DNA from: Ignavibacteria bacterium
GTDB taxonomy: Bacteria; Bacteroidota; Ignavibacteria; Tepidaquicellales; Tepidaquicellaceae
Direction of reading: 5' to 3'
DNA length: 64,000 nucleotides
Assembly (NCBI GenBank): GCA_041649015.1
Contig: JBAZNU010000001.1
Location: 186,001 to 250,000, forward strand
The notes beneath the pieces were generated by a model. The model saw only the letters and a list, made by a program, of their open reading frames with translations. It made no database searches and was not told where the DNA came from. The translations under genes and the position numbers were made by a program. Shown in pieces: positions 53,306 to 62,429 of the stretch; the stretch's first letter is position 1, and every line of letters begins with the position of its first letter.

Positions 53306-54721
53306 CTATAACTTTTTAATATCAAATTCACCGCCTTTTTTATCGAGAAGTTCGTATCCAAGTTCTTTTATCTGCCGGCGGATATCATCGGCAAGTTTGA
53401 AATCTTTATTTAATTTTGCTTCTTTGCGTTTGTTAGCAAGTTCTGTGATTTCAGAAGGTATATCGCTGATTGCTTCTGCTTCAAGTTTATCCAGATCAAG
53501 ACCAAGTATTTTATTGAAGTCGTTAACAAGAAATATTTTTTCATTGGGATTTAATTTATCATCTTTCATAACTTCCCATGTCAATGCGAGACCTTCAGAT
53601 ATGTTAAGGTCGTCATTTATGCTTTTCGTAAATTTATCAATGTAATTGATTACATTCTCATTTGAATCCGTGATTTCAATATTACTTGTGTTCGTTTTTA
53701 TTTCTTTAATTTTATTTTTAAGATTTTGAAATCCGTTGCGGGCTGCATCAAGATTATCGAAAGAGAATTTAATTTTCTTTCTGTAATGAGTCATTAGCAG
53801 GAAGTACCTGTAGTCAAGGGGTGAATAACCTTTATTAATAAGTGTCGGCAGACGGAGGAATTCGCCAGCTGATTTTGACATCTTACCTTTCTCTTCGATG
53901 AGAAATTCGCCATGGAGCCAATAGTTCACAAACTTTTCGCCCGTGCATGCCTCTGCCTGTGCGATTTCGTTTGTATGGTGAATCGGTATATGGTCAACAC
54001 CGCCGCAATGAATGTCAAAGTGTTTTCCAAGAAATTTTATGCTCATAGCAGAGCATTCAATATGCCAGCCGGGGAATCCTTTACCAAACGGAGATTCCCA
54101 TTCCATCTGACGTTTCTGGTCTTTAGGAGAAAACTTCCAGAGAGCAAAATCGGTTTTACTTTTCTTTTCATCTGAGAAAGCAATTCTTTTTCCTTCTTCG
54201 AGACCTTCTACGTCGAGCAGAGCCATTTTGCCGTAATCGGGAAACTTGCTTGTATCGAAATAAACTCCATCGTTGGTAGTGTATGTATAGCCTTTTTTAT
54301 CGAGGCACTCAACCATTTCAATCTGTTCTTTAATAAAGTCAGTTGCCTTGCAATAAACTGAAGGAGGAAGAATGTTTAGAAGTTGAATATCTTTCCTGAA
54401 AGCATCAGCGTAGAATTCGGCAATTTCCCATACGGTTTTTCCCTCGCGTGCAGAGCCCTTTTCCATCTTGTCTTCGCCCTCATCGTCATCGGAAACAAGA
54501 TGTCCGACGTCGGTTATGTTCATGACGTGGGTTACGTCATATCCATTGTAGAGGAGAACTCTTTTAAGAATGTCTTCGAAGAAGTAAGCCCTAAGGTTTC
54601 CTATATGTGCAAAATTATAAACCGTAGGACCGCAGCAATACATACCTACTTTACCTTGCTCGATAGGGATAAACTCCTCTTTGGTACGTGAGAGAGTATT
54701 GTAAAGAAATAGTTTGTTCAT
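53306..54721 (-). CDS. cysS: Cysteinyl-tRNA synthetase
   Basis: 471 residues. KVGMYCCGPTVYNFAHIGNLRAYFFED contains the zinc ligand Cys and the HIGN motif; HIECSAMS and the HTNEIAQ region supply the other zinc ligands; KMSKSAGEF is the KMSKS loop. The C-terminal ~90 residues (EITELANKRKEAKLNKDFKLADDIRRQIKELGYELLDKKGG) form the DALR-type end. It charges tRNA-Cys. It heads the minus-strand run that continues through holA and the sigma/anti-sigma, purSQ and tatA genes. Confidence 0.97.
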   Translation of the reverse strand: MNKLFLYNTLSRTKEEFIPIEQGKVGMYCCGPTVYNFAHIGNLRAYFFEDILKRVLLYNGYDVTHVMNITDVGHLVSDDDEGEDKMEKGSAREGKTVWEIAEFYADAFRKDIQLLNILPPSVYCKATDFIKEQIEMVECLDKKGYTYTTNDGVYFDTSKFPDYGKMALLDVEGLEEGKRIAFSDEKKSKTDFALWKFSPKDQKRQMEWESPFGKGFPGWHIECSAMSIKFLGKHFDIHCGGVDHIPIHHTNEIAQAEACTGEKFVNYWLHGEFLIEEKGKMSKSAGEFLRLPTLINKGYSPLDYRYFLLMTHYRKKIKFSFDNLDAARNGFQNLKNKIKEIKTNTSNIEITDSNENVINYIDKFTKSINDDLNISEGLALTWEVMKDDKLNPNEKIFLVNDFNKILGLDLDKLEAEAISDIPSEITELANKRKEAKLNKDFKLADDIRRQIKELGYELLDKKGGEFDIKKL

Positions 54722-54842
54722 TTTATAAATTACAACTTATTGCAGTGAAATTAAATTCAAATTGGAATGACGGAAAGGCATGAGAGGATATATGATAACA
54801 GGAGAGGAAAAGAGATATACAAAGCACAACAAACTGATTTTA

Positions 54843-54938
54843 AAACCTCGAAGAGGTTTAATATGAGTAACCCCCGACAAAGGTCGGGGGTATTTACTAA
54901 TATTGACAACCCTGAAGTCCTGCCTGCAGCAGGCAGGG
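54843..54938. repeat. REP hairpins on the left of the RAYT gene
   Basis: Three stems in sequence: aaacctc/gaggttt (54843-54859), cccccgac/gtcggggg (54871-54890) and cctgcctg/caggcagg (54919-54937). The first two with the linker taatatga recur, inverted, on the other side of the transposase at 55451-55530. They lie in the 230-bp spacer after cysS. Confidence 0.75.
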
Positions 54939-54951
54939 GTTAAACAAAACC

Positions 54952-55401
54952 TTACTTCATAAGATATTTCTCATTATACTCTATTCCATTATCAACAAGA
55001 AACTTTTTGTATTCGTCAAAGAAGTTAATCTTCTTATGGTGTTCCTTCTGATTTTTTATGTATGCTATAACGATATCCTTTTCCTTGATAGATATTGTTA
55101 TTGCTGCATAACCTTCTGACCATCCTTTAAAGTCATTAAAATCAGTACTCTTCTTCAGCCACAAAGAACTCGCAACTTTTATATCCTTTACTAAGACCTC
55201 AAGTGGTACTGAAGGAGGCAGGTCGCAAAGCAAATGAATATGATCCTCTACACCATTAATTCTAAACAGATGGCAGTTATGGTTTTTAACTATCCCCCAA
55301 ATATATTTATAGAGTTCAGCTGAGTGCGAATCGGTAAGTGTTTTTTGACGACCTTTAGTACCGAATACAATATGATAGAAAATTTGTCTGTAGCTGCTCA
55401 T
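54952..55401 (-). mobile_element. RAYT-type (IS200-like Y1) transposase
   Basis: 149 residues. HUH motif His54-x-His56 in NGVEDHIHLL and the catalytic Tyr114 in VIAYIKNQKEHH identify an HUH-type single-strand transposase of the Y1 class, close to IS200/IS605 TnpA and to REP-associated tyrosine transposases (RAYTs). It is full length for the family. It is flanked on both sides by matching inverted REP hairpins, the pattern expected of a RAYT. There are no TnpB or other accessory genes. Confidence 0.85.
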
Positions 55402-55446
55402 AAGTGTAATTGGTTTTTGGTGTAAAATATTTTATTTTGGTTTTAT

Positions 55447-55530
55447 ATTCAACCCCTTCGGGGTTGGATTTTTGTTTTACTTTCCCCCGGCTTCGCCGGG
55501 GGTTATTCATATTAAACCCTTTCAGGGTTT
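55447..55530. repeat. REP hairpins on the right of the RAYT gene (inverted)
   Basis: Stems aacccc/ggggtt (55451-55465), cccccggc/gccggggg (55484-55502, loop ttc) and aaaccct/agggttt (55514-55530). Read on the minus strand the order and linker (taatatga) match the left cluster. The 55402-55774 gap otherwise contains the tandem repeat below and the M28 promoter. Confidence 0.75.
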
Positions 55531-55675
55531 CTTTGAGAGGTGCTTCTTTAAAACCTTGCAGGAGGGTTTTGAGAGGTGCTTCTTTAAAACCTTGCAGGGG
55601 GTTTGTGAGAGGGGCTTTTTTAAAACCTTGCAGGGGGTTTGTGAGAGGGGCTTTATTAAAACCTTTTAGATGTCT
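55531..55675 (+). repeat. 36-bp tandem repeat, four units
   Basis: gagagg occurs at 55535, 55571, 55607 and 55643, an exact 36-bp period. Each unit reads gagagg, then gctt, then tttaaaacc, then ttgcag and a G-run, and pairs internally as aaaacc/ggtttt. There are no spacers, so it is not CRISPR. The last unit is degenerate. Confidence 0.8.
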
Positions 55676-55774
55676 TATAAAGTTGTTAAGATTATTATTT
55701 TTAGCAATTATTATTAAAATGGATTTTTATATATTGTTAAACTTTTGTTTATTAAAATTCGTATTATTATAATT

Positions 55775-57154
55775 ATGAGATTATACTTCAGATACTTTTT
55801 CACATTCATATTGCTTTTTATTTCATTAAACGCTGTATCACAGGATAATGATTTGGTTGTGATACGGAGTATTTACTCAGAAGCTCTGACGAGTACTGTT
55901 TCTTATGAGATGCTAAGGGATTTATGCAAGGACATCGGAGGAAGATTAACAGGGTCGAAGAATGCGAATGATGCGGTTAAGTTCATTGAGAGCAGGCTTA
56001 AAGAAATGAAAGTTGATAATGTTTATTTGCAGGAATTGAAAGTAAGGAAATGGGAAAGGGGGGAAAAGGAAGTTGGATATGCGAACACAAACAAGGGCAG
56101 GGTAAATTTTAATGTATGCGCACTTGGAATATCGGTGGGGACGGGTGATAAAGGTATAGAGGCGAAAGTTGTTGAGGTAAAAAACTGGGATGAACTAAGA
56201 AACCTTGGCAAGGAAAATGTGCAAGGCAAGATTGTATTTTTCAGCAGAGCAGCAGACCAGTGCGGATACACAACGGGATACGGATACGGGAGTTCGGTTG
56301 ACCAGAGAGTCAGGGGTGCAATAGAGGGAGCGAGGTATGGAGCAGTTGGTGTAATTGTCAGGTCGGCAACAGTATCTTACGATAATTATCCTCATACAGG
56401 AGTGATGAGATACAACGATTCATTGACGAAGATACCTGCAATAGCAATATCGACAAAAGATTCGGACTTGCTAAGCAATCTTTTGAAAGAAGATAAAGAA
56501 ATGACGTTTTATTTCAGAACGACATGCCATCAGGACGAGGATACAGAATCTTTTAATGTGATAGGAGAATTAAGAGGCAGCGAGAAACCCGAAGAGATAA
56601 TAGTTGTAGGCGGTCATGTAGATTCGTGGGATCTGGGAGAAGGGGCGCATGATGACGGCGCAGGGATAGTGCAAACGATAGAAGTATTAAGGATTTTTCA
56701 AACGCTTGGAATAAAACCGAGGCACACAATAAGGTTTGTAGGGTTTATGGATGAAGAGATTGACCAGAAAGGCGGGAGAAAGTATGCAGAGATTGTAAAA
56801 GCAAAAAATGAGATTCACCTTGCAGCTATAGAGACAGACGGCGGAGGATTTACGCCACATGGATTCTCTTTTGAGGTGAGCGAAGAAAAACTACAGCAGT
56901 ACAAAGATCTGCAGAAATATTTTGAACCTTACTGGCTGCACTTATTTGTAAAAGGCGGAGGAGGTGTTGATATAAGTTTTTTGAAAGAAACGGGAACAAC
57001 TCTGATAGGATTAATTACAGATTCACAAAGATATTTTGATTATCATCATTCTGCAAATGATGTGTTTGAAAACGTGAACAGAAGAGAGCTACAGCTAGGG
57101 AGTGCATCAATAGCCGCATTAGTTTATCTTATTGACAGATATGACATAAGATAA
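55775..57154 (+). CDS. Secreted M28-family metallopeptidase
   Basis: The frame is open from a TTG at 55745, but the ATG at 55775 gives the signal peptide (MRLYFRYFFTFILLFISLNAVSQ), leaving ~459 residues. A PA-domain insert is present (~140-250, GKIVFFSRAADQCG). Zinc ligands: VGGHVDSWDLGEGAHDDGAG (His, Asp), GFMDEEIDQKGG (Glu), AAIETDGGGF (Asp) and YFDYHHSANDVFE (His), the two-metal site of M28 carboxypeptidase Q-like enzymes. It probably releases amino acids from peptides in the periplasm or outside. Confidence 0.92.
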   Translation: MRLYFRYFFTFILLFISLNAVSQDNDLVVIRSIYSEALTSTVSYEMLRDLCKDIGGRLTGSKNANDAVKFIESRLKEMKVDNVYLQELKVRKWERGEKEVGYANTNKGRVNFNVCALGISVGTGDKGIEAKVVEVKNWDELRNLGKENVQGKIVFFSRAADQCGYTTGYGYGSSVDQRVRGAIEGARYGAVGVIVRSATVSYDNYPHTGVMRYNDSLTKIPAIAISTKDSDLLSNLLKEDKEMTFYFRTTCHQDEDTESFNVIGELRGSEKPEEIIVVGGHVDSWDLGEGAHDDGAGIVQTIEVLRIFQTLGIKPRHTIRFVGFMDEEIDQKGGRKYAEIVKAKNEIHLAAIETDGGGFTPHGFSFEVSEEKLQQYKDLQKYFEPYWLHLFVKGGGGVDISFLKETGTTLIGLITDSQRYFDYHHSANDVFENVNRRELQLGSASIAALVYLIDRYDIR

Positions 57155-57372
57155 AATGATTTGAAGCGTTGACGCTATGTTTTTATTTTGATGTTAAAGA
57201 AAAGTGCGATTTCAGAAGATTTTAGACTGAAACTTTGAGTTGGTGATGTAGGAGCAGACTTAAGGCTATTTAAGAGCCAACTGAGAGCAAGTTATAGAAA
57301 AAAATCGAGACACGGAAATTTAATAGTATTTAGACTGTGTTTTCACTTTAACAAATTTTTATTTTATAAAAT

Positions 57373-57957
57373 ATGAAGAAAAATATAAAAGACTGTGAAT
57401 GGACCGGAAACAATCCGCTCATGATAGAATATCATGATAAAGAATGGGGTGTACCGCTTCATGATGACAGAAAACTTTTTGAGTTTATAATACTGGATGC
57501 ATTTCAGGCGGGGTTAAGCTGGAATACAATCATAAACAAAAGAAAGAATTTCAAAAAAGCTTTTGATAATTTTAATGTGAAGAAAATCGCGAAATACGAT
57601 GAGAAGAAATATGAATTGCTGATGAATGATGCCGGGATAATCAGGAATCAGCTGAAGATACGGGCAACGATAACAAATGCAAAGGCGTTTCTTAAGGTGC
57701 AGAAAGAATTTGGGAGTTTTGATAAATACATCTGGCAGTTTACGGGGGGTAAAACGATAGTGAATAAATGGAAAACGTTAAAGGAAATTCCAGCAAAGAC
57801 GAAAGAATCTGATGCTATGAGCAAGGATCTGCTGACGAGGGGGTTTAAATTTGTAGGTTCGACGATATGTTATGCGTTTATGCAGGCGGCGGGGATGGTG
57901 AATGACCACCTTGTGAGCTGCAGCAGGTATAAGGAAGTGCAGAAGATACAGCAATGA
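57373..57957 (+). CDS. tag: DNA-3-methyladenine glycosylase I
   Basis: 194 residues. DCEWTGNNPLMIEYHDKEWGVPLHDDRKLFEFIILDAFQAGLSW carries the zinc ligand Cys8, the substrate-site residues and the HhH core; VNDHLVSCSRY supplies the remaining zinc His and Cys. It removes 3-methyladenine from alkylated DNA in base excision repair. Standard length. It is monocistronic and convergent with the CpcT-like gene. Confidence 0.95.
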   Translation: MKKNIKDCEWTGNNPLMIEYHDKEWGVPLHDDRKLFEFIILDAFQAGLSWNTIINKRKNFKKAFDNFNVKKIAKYDEKKYELLMNDAGIIRNQLKIRATITNAKAFLKVQKEFGSFDKYIWQFTGGKTIVNKWKTLKEIPAKTKESDAMSKDLLTRGFKFVGSTICYAFMQAAGMVNDHLVSCSRYKEVQKIQQ

Positions 57958-58029
57958 GATCATGGAATAGAAGAAGAGAAATACATGTAAATAAATTTTT
58001 AGAACAAGAGATTTTCACCACTAAGATTA

Positions 58030-58677
58030 TTAGTTGTTGAGTTTTTTGAAGATATAGCCGCCTTTAGCGGTGCCCCATACTTGTTCATCCTTTTCGTTGA
58101 AACCTCTGTCCCAGCTAATCATGGCATCTTTTTTAATAATAACTTCGCTAGTTGCATATTTTGCACTGCGAAGGTCGCTTTCACAATTTTTTCCTTTTGT
58201 TGAGCCCGTGAATGAGCCGTCGTCATTTTTTCTCATAAAAACGGAACAACCTTTTCTCTGAGTAAGATTAGAAGGATTCAGGTTTTCAAGAGGTTTTTCA
58301 CTTTTCCAATCTCCAGCATATTTCAAGGGATCAGGAAAAGTAAATACTGCACTTTCGAAAGAACCATCGGGCAGCTGAGTAAGTCTGTAAATCCTTTGCT
58401 TGTAAGGTTTATCGGCTGATGAAACGGAAGCCTGTTCGGCATAAATCCATATACCATCAGTTCTATCATGCCACATTCTTTTCATGTGAAGAACAATGTT
58501 GAAGTAAGTTGTGTCTTTTTGCGACTGCTCTTCGCTTGAGAACGAACCCTGCAGGTACGAGGCAAGAAGCGACAAATCATCCTGTTCAACATTTTCATCT
58601 TGATTAGGAATTTCTATCTGAGCGTTAAGACTTCCAATAAGAAGAGAAAATAATATTATTAAGAAATAATTTTTCAT
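58030..58677 (-). CDS. CpcT/CpeT-like protein with signal peptide
   Basis: 215 residues. A signal peptide (MKNYFLIILFSLLIGSLNAQ) is followed by the fold of the CpcT/CpeT (DUF1001) family: LLASYLQGSFSSEEQS, WIYAEQA, and a C-terminal run of GSTKGKNCESDLRSAKY, ATSEVIIKKD, SWDRGFNEKDEQVWGT and KGGYIF. In cyanobacteria this family attaches or isomerises bilins on phycobiliproteins. No phycobiliprotein is present here, so the protein most likely has another role. Its start overlaps the purE stop by 4 bp, so it is translated from the same mRNA. Confidence 0.82.
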   Translation of the reverse strand: MKNYFLIILFSLLIGSLNAQIEIPNQDENVEQDDLSLLASYLQGSFSSEEQSQKDTTYFNIVLHMKRMWHDRTDGIWIYAEQASVSSADKPYKQRIYRLTQLPDGSFESAVFTFPDPLKYAGDWKSEKPLENLNPSNLTQRKGCSVFMRKNDDGSFTGSTKGKNCESDLRSAKYATSEVIIKKDAMISWDRGFNEKDEQVWGTAKGGYIFKKLNN

Positions 58678-59171
58678 TTTGAGTTTCTATTAAGTTTATT
58701 ATTCTTTCGAAGAGATTCTTTTTCGATATCTCTCTTAAACTTCAGTACCTTTGATAAAAGTTTCTTATCTGAAGTACCGAGAATTTCGACTGCAAGCAAG
58801 GCAGCATTACGGGCGTTGTTGATAGCAACAGTAGCAACAGGGACACCGTAGGGCATCTGTACGATAGAGAGAAGAGAATCAAGCCCCTTGAGAGCTTTTG
58901 TTTCAACAGGAACGCCTATCACAGGAACGGGCGAATATGCAGCAGACATACCCGGAAGATGTGCAGAACCGCCTGCTCCTGCGATGATTACTTTGATACC
59001 TCTTTTGTAAGCATTCTTCGAATAGGATGCCATAAAATCGGGAGTACGATGTGCAGAAGTAATTTTAACTTCATAGGTTACTCCGAACTTATCGAGTATT
59101 TCAGAAGCCAGATTCATAACCGGAAGGTCTGAATCAGAGCCCATGATTATTCCAACTACAGGTTTTGACAT
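58674..59171 (-). CDS. purE: N5-carboxyaminoimidazole ribonucleotide mutase
   Basis: 165 residues. VVGIIMGSDSDLPVMN, VKITSAHRTPDFM and IIAGAGGSAHLPGMSAAYSPVPVIGVPV are the complete active-site segments of class I PurE. It converts N5-CAIR to CAIR in purine synthesis. A basic C-terminal tail (KKLLSKVLKFKRDIEKE and onward) is normal. purK is not in the window. It follows the phosphatase gene by 17 bp and overlaps the CpcT-like gene. Confidence 0.96.
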   Translation of the reverse strand: MSKPVVGIIMGSDSDLPVMNLASEILDKFGVTYEVKITSAHRTPDFMASYSKNAYKRGIKVIIAGAGGSAHLPGMSAAYSPVPVIGVPVETKALKGLDSLLSIVQMPYGVPVATVAINNARNAALLAVEILGTSDKKLLSKVLKFKRDIEKESLRKNNKLNRNSK

Positions 59172-59188
59172 AATAATAATTTTTAATT

Positions 59189-60616
59189 TTAACTTCTCGA
59201 AAGAACAAGAATACTTATATCATCTATCTGTTCGGTGTTACCGGTAAACCGGTTAACGTCTTTAACTAAACCCTCGAGCAGCTCTGCGGGGCTGCTATCC
59301 GTATGCATATAAAGATAGTCTTCAAATTTTTCAAAACCATATTCGTTTTTGTTACTATCCATTGCTTCAATAATACCGTCAGTGTACAAAAGAAGCTTAT
59401 CACCTTTTTTAAAATCGAAAGTAACCAGATTATCTTCATTAATACTTGCGAAAGCATCTACGGCCCCGAGTGCAACACCATGCCGTCTTATTTTAAACAG
59501 CTCATTTGAGCCAGCCGAAATCTTATAGGGAGGAAGATGACCTGCATTGAACAAAGTACACTTATTCCGATTAGAATCGATGACTGCAAAAACTGCCGTA
59601 ACAAACATCTTTCTGTTTTGAGTACGCCGAATCATTTTGTTAAGTTTAATGAAAACCTCCTCGGGGTTTGCAGTATCCTCAAGAATCAGGTGCATACAGC
59701 TTCTGAGTCCTGAAAGCAGCAAAGCACTTGCGACACCATGACCAGACACATCGCAGATAAAGATTCCTGTTTGGGAATCAGATATCTTAAAATAATCATA
59801 GTAGTCACCACCGACTTCATTTGCGGGAATTGAAGTTCCAGCAATGCTAAGGTCTCCGATTGATTTAGCACTTTCCGGAAGCATAGATAGCTGAATCTCG
59901 CGTGCATAGTTAAGCTCCTTTTTCATTCTGATGCTTTCATAATGCCGCTTATAATAGACATCGTAGTTCTTGCTGAATTTATTCTGCTTTCTGCTTTCAG
60001 TAGAGTAAGCAATCATAAAACAGACTGAAGCAATTATGAGCCCCGGCAATATATCAAGGAAATTGATATTGCGGAAGAATATGAGCTCAGAAAGTGCAGG
60101 AAGTCCAAAAACAAGAGCAAATAGCCTTACGATATCACTTTTTTTAAAGCGGAAAAAAAGGAGGGACAGCGAAAAGAAGATAATAATATTAGTCGTATCG
60201 CTTTTTTCTTCATCGAGGGTTACTTTAACACTACTGCTTTTATTATCAAGTTTTTCAATGACAGTTTTAACAGGTGTTCTGCTTTCGACTATGTTTTGAA
60301 GAATATCTGAAAGCATGAACAGCAACAGGGCTGATATAACAAGGGTATAAATTCTTTTGCGTATATTCTTTTCGGTGAATATCCTATGATAGAAGATTTT
60401 TACAACGAGAGAAATACCGAAAATAAAGAATGTTGAATATGAGTCAAATTCGATTTCGCCGTCGAACAGAGTAGTAAGAGTAACAAATCCAAATACAATA
60501 TTAAAGACAAGAACAAACTTTTTGAGGGCAGAATAATTTTTCTCATCCTGATGCAGTTTATAAGAATCCTCTTTAGAGAGTTCAAGATACCTATCGAATT
60601 CGAAAGCCGTGACCAT
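59189..60616 (-). CDS. Membrane-bound SpoIIE/RsbU-type PP2C phosphatase
   Basis: 475 residues. Residues ~30-210 contain about six hydrophobic helices. A helical linker (~215-245, YYKRHYESIRMKKELNYAREIQLSMLP) leads to the PP2C-like SpoIIE domain (~250-475): EVGGDYYDYFKISDSQTGIFICDVSGHGVASALL, NAGHLPPY and LLYTDGIIEA and the terminal EQIDDISILVL give the metal-binding aspartates. RsbU-type phosphatases dephosphorylate STAS-domain anti-anti-sigma factors. No STAS or RsbW gene is nearby, so the target is not known. It starts 6 bp after the yggX stop. Confidence 0.92.
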   Translation of the reverse strand: MVTAFEFDRYLELSKEDSYKLHQDEKNYSALKKFVLVFNIVFGFVTLTTLFDGEIEFDSYSTFFIFGISLVVKIFYHRIFTEKNIRKRIYTLVISALLLFMLSDILQNIVESRTPVKTVIEKLDNKSSSVKVTLDEEKSDTTNIIIFFSLSLLFFRFKKSDIVRLFALVFGLPALSELIFFRNINFLDILPGLIIASVCFMIAYSTESRKQNKFSKNYDVYYKRHYESIRMKKELNYAREIQLSMLPESAKSIGDLSIAGTSIPANEVGGDYYDYFKISDSQTGIFICDVSGHGVASALLLSGLRSCMHLILEDTANPEEVFIKLNKMIRRTQNRKMFVTAVFAVIDSNRNKCTLFNAGHLPPYKISAGSNELFKIRRHGVALGAVDAFASINEDNLVTFDFKKGDKLLLYTDGIIEAMDSNKNEYGFEKFEDYLYMHTDSSPAELLEGLVKDVNRFTGNTEQIDDISILVLSRS

Positions 60617-60622
60617 GAATGA

Positions 60623-60901
60623 TTACTTTTTTTCCGGTGTGTATTCTTTCGGCAGTTCACCACCAGAGCCGAACAAGTACTCTTTCATCTGATCCAGAAA
60701 TATTTTATCTGTATCGGGGTTTGAAAGGTCGAGTCTGTATTCATTAACGATCATTTTAAAATAATCGAGAAACATTTTAAAAGCTTCTTTAGAAACATTA
60801 TCGTAGACCTTTTGTCCGAGTTCTCCCTGCACGGGGAGCCTATCGAGGCCGGGGAGGTCTTTTTTCAATTTAATACAATGTACAATTCTTGGTTCTGCCA
60901 T
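60623..60901 (-). CDS. Fe(II)-trafficking / oxidative-damage protection protein YggX
   Basis: 92 residues. RIVHCIKLKKDLPGL with the conserved Cys, PVQGELGQKVYDNVSKEAFKMFLDYFKMIVNEYRLDLSNPDTDKIFLDQMKEYLF aligns well with YggX of proteobacteria (PGELGKRIYNEISKEAW and INEKKLN). It is a small protein linked with iron handling and protection of Fe-S clusters. It begins one base after the nucleotidase stop, so it is in the same operon. Confidence 0.85.
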   Translation of the reverse strand: MAEPRIVHCIKLKKDLPGLDRLPVQGELGQKVYDNVSKEAFKMFLDYFKMIVNEYRLDLSNPDTDKIFLDQMKEYLFGSGGELPKEYTPEKK

Positions 60902-60902
60902 A

Positions 60903-62429
60903 TTATTTTTCCTTTACTAAAAAGAGTCTTGTTTCAAATACGTTATTAATTACTTTTTGTTGCTTAACGGCATCGAGCAGGGCATCTCTATCGATAACAT
61001 TTGTATCGAATGCATTAATCTCCTCACCGAAATCTCCGAAATATTTTTTAGCCTGCGAAGCGGTATAGCTGTTTGTTACTACAGAATAAATTTTTTCAAG
61101 GTCAATTTGAGAGCCATTGACTTCAATACTCAGGACGAAATCATCGTTATCATCTTTTATTTTATCGGGATCAACTCTAACAATCATCCCGGAGAAAATT
61201 ATCATATCGTAACCGTTCAGCTCTTCATCTTTAGAAGCCATTCTTACGTTATTAGCAATCATCTTGCGAATAGTTTTACCCGATACAGAGAAAGTCATTA
61301 TATTATTTCCGAAAGGATTTATTTCCCAAATATCGCCTACGGTTATATCACCCTTAAGCATATCTTTACGAATGCTTCCTGCATTCAGGAAAGCAATATC
61401 GGTATTGAACATTGCTCTTAAAGCGTCTGCAGTCCACTGACCGCAATTATTCTTTTTCCAGTCAACTTCAAGGGTGCCAATAACGCTTTTCATTACGGGT
61501 TCGATAGCAGCAATCATGGTATCAACTTTTGCTGCGGCGACTAAATCGAAGACAGCAGAATCGAGCACGGTTTCATTTAGTTTTCCGAAATAATCTACGA
61601 TAGTATCTTTTTCAATATCAACCTTAAGGTCGAGTTTACCGAGAAATTTACCGTATGAGCCAGCCTGAACGATTAAAGTACCGTTGATGACTTTGGGTTT
61701 AAAAATTGGTGTATGTGAATGTCCGCCAACGATGACATCAATATCGTTATGAAACTTTGACGCAAAAACGCTGTCCATTTCAACGCCGTTATGAGAAAGG
61801 AGGACGATAAGGTCACAGTTAACATTTTTTAATTCAGAAAGGTTAGCTGTAATAACGGAATCGATATTCAGAACAACAATAGAATCGACGTTTTTCGGAA
61901 GGGTGAGAGTTTTTAAATCGTCCGGAGAAACACCGAGAATTCCTATTTTAACGCCGTTCTTTTCCTTTATAGTATATGATTTTGCAAAATTCTTATTTTT
62001 AGAGGGGATAAATATATTCGACGCGAGAACATCGCAGTTGAGCGAACTAAGACCATTAGCAAGCTCGGAAGAACCGTAGTCAAACTCATGATTGCCGATA
62101 ACGAAAGCATCGATATTATAAAGGTTCAGAAGTTCAATCTGTGACAACCCTTTTGTTATGGAAGAAATGGGACTTCCCTGATAATCGTCACCTCCATGAA
62201 GAACGAGAGAATTCTCATTCCTGAATTTATTGAGGTATCCAAGCATGGAAGCAGTACCGCCGACGAAATAATTTATAGTTTCGCCGTCTTTCTTTTTTGA
62301 TGTTTTATACGGTAAGTTTCGGGCATGGAAATCGTTCCAGTGCAGAATAGAAATCTCTTTAACGTTATCCTGAGAGAAGGAATAACCGCAAATAAAGGTT
62401 AATAATAATACAAAAAATGTTTTCTTCAT
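60903..62429 (-). CDS. Secreted 5'-nucleotidase/metallophosphatase (UshA-like)
   Basis: 508 residues with a signal peptide (MKKTFFVLLLTFICGYSFSQ). Metal-binding motifs are complete: LHWNDFHARNLP (D-x-H), HGGDDYQGS, VIGNHEFDYG, VLLSHNGVEMD and VGGHSHTPIF. The C-terminal 5'-nucleotidase domain (~310-500) carries NCGQWTADALRAMFNTDIAFLNAGSIRKDM and GDIWEINPFGNNIMTFSVSG. It hydrolyses nucleotides or related phosphate esters in the periplasm to salvage phosphate and nucleosides. It leads a run with yggX, the SpoIIE-type phosphatase and purE. Confidence 0.93.
   Translation of the reverse strand: MKKTFFVLLLTFICGYSFSQDNVKEISILHWNDFHARNLPYKTSKKKDGETINYFVGGTASMLGYLNKFRNENSLVLHGGDDYQGSPISSITKGLSQIELLNLYNIDAFVIGNHEFDYGSSELANGLSSLNCDVLASNIFIPSKNKNFAKSYTIKEKNGVKIGILGVSPDDLKTLTLPKNVDSIVVLNIDSVITANLSELKNVNCDLIVLLSHNGVEMDSVFASKFHNDIDVIVGGHSHTPIFKPKVINGTLIVQAGSYGKFLGKLDLKVDIEKDTIVDYFGKLNETVLDSAVFDLVAAAKVDTMIAAIEPVMKSVIGTLEVDWKKNNCGQWTADALRAMFNTDIAFLNAGSIRKDMLKGDITVGDIWEINPFGNNIMTFSVSGKTIRKMIANNVRMASKDEELNGYDMIIFSGMIVRVDPDKIKDDNDDFVLSIEVNGSQIDLEKIYSVVTNSYTASQAKKYFGDFGEEINAFDTNVIDRDALLDAVKQQKVINNVFETRLFLVKEK

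Noticed and set aside
55531..55675. CRISPR array (36-bp repeats)
   Set aside because: The units are directly adjacent without spacers, only four copies, and no cas genes are present. It is a tandem repeat.
55410..55772. 120-residue protein containing a 12-residue repeat
   Set aside because: The open frame exists only because a 36-bp repeat has a period divisible by three; it runs through REP hairpins and has no independent coding support.
60957..61421. 154-residue plus-strand ORF
   Set aside because: Antisense to the nucleotidase C-terminal domain, which is well supported.
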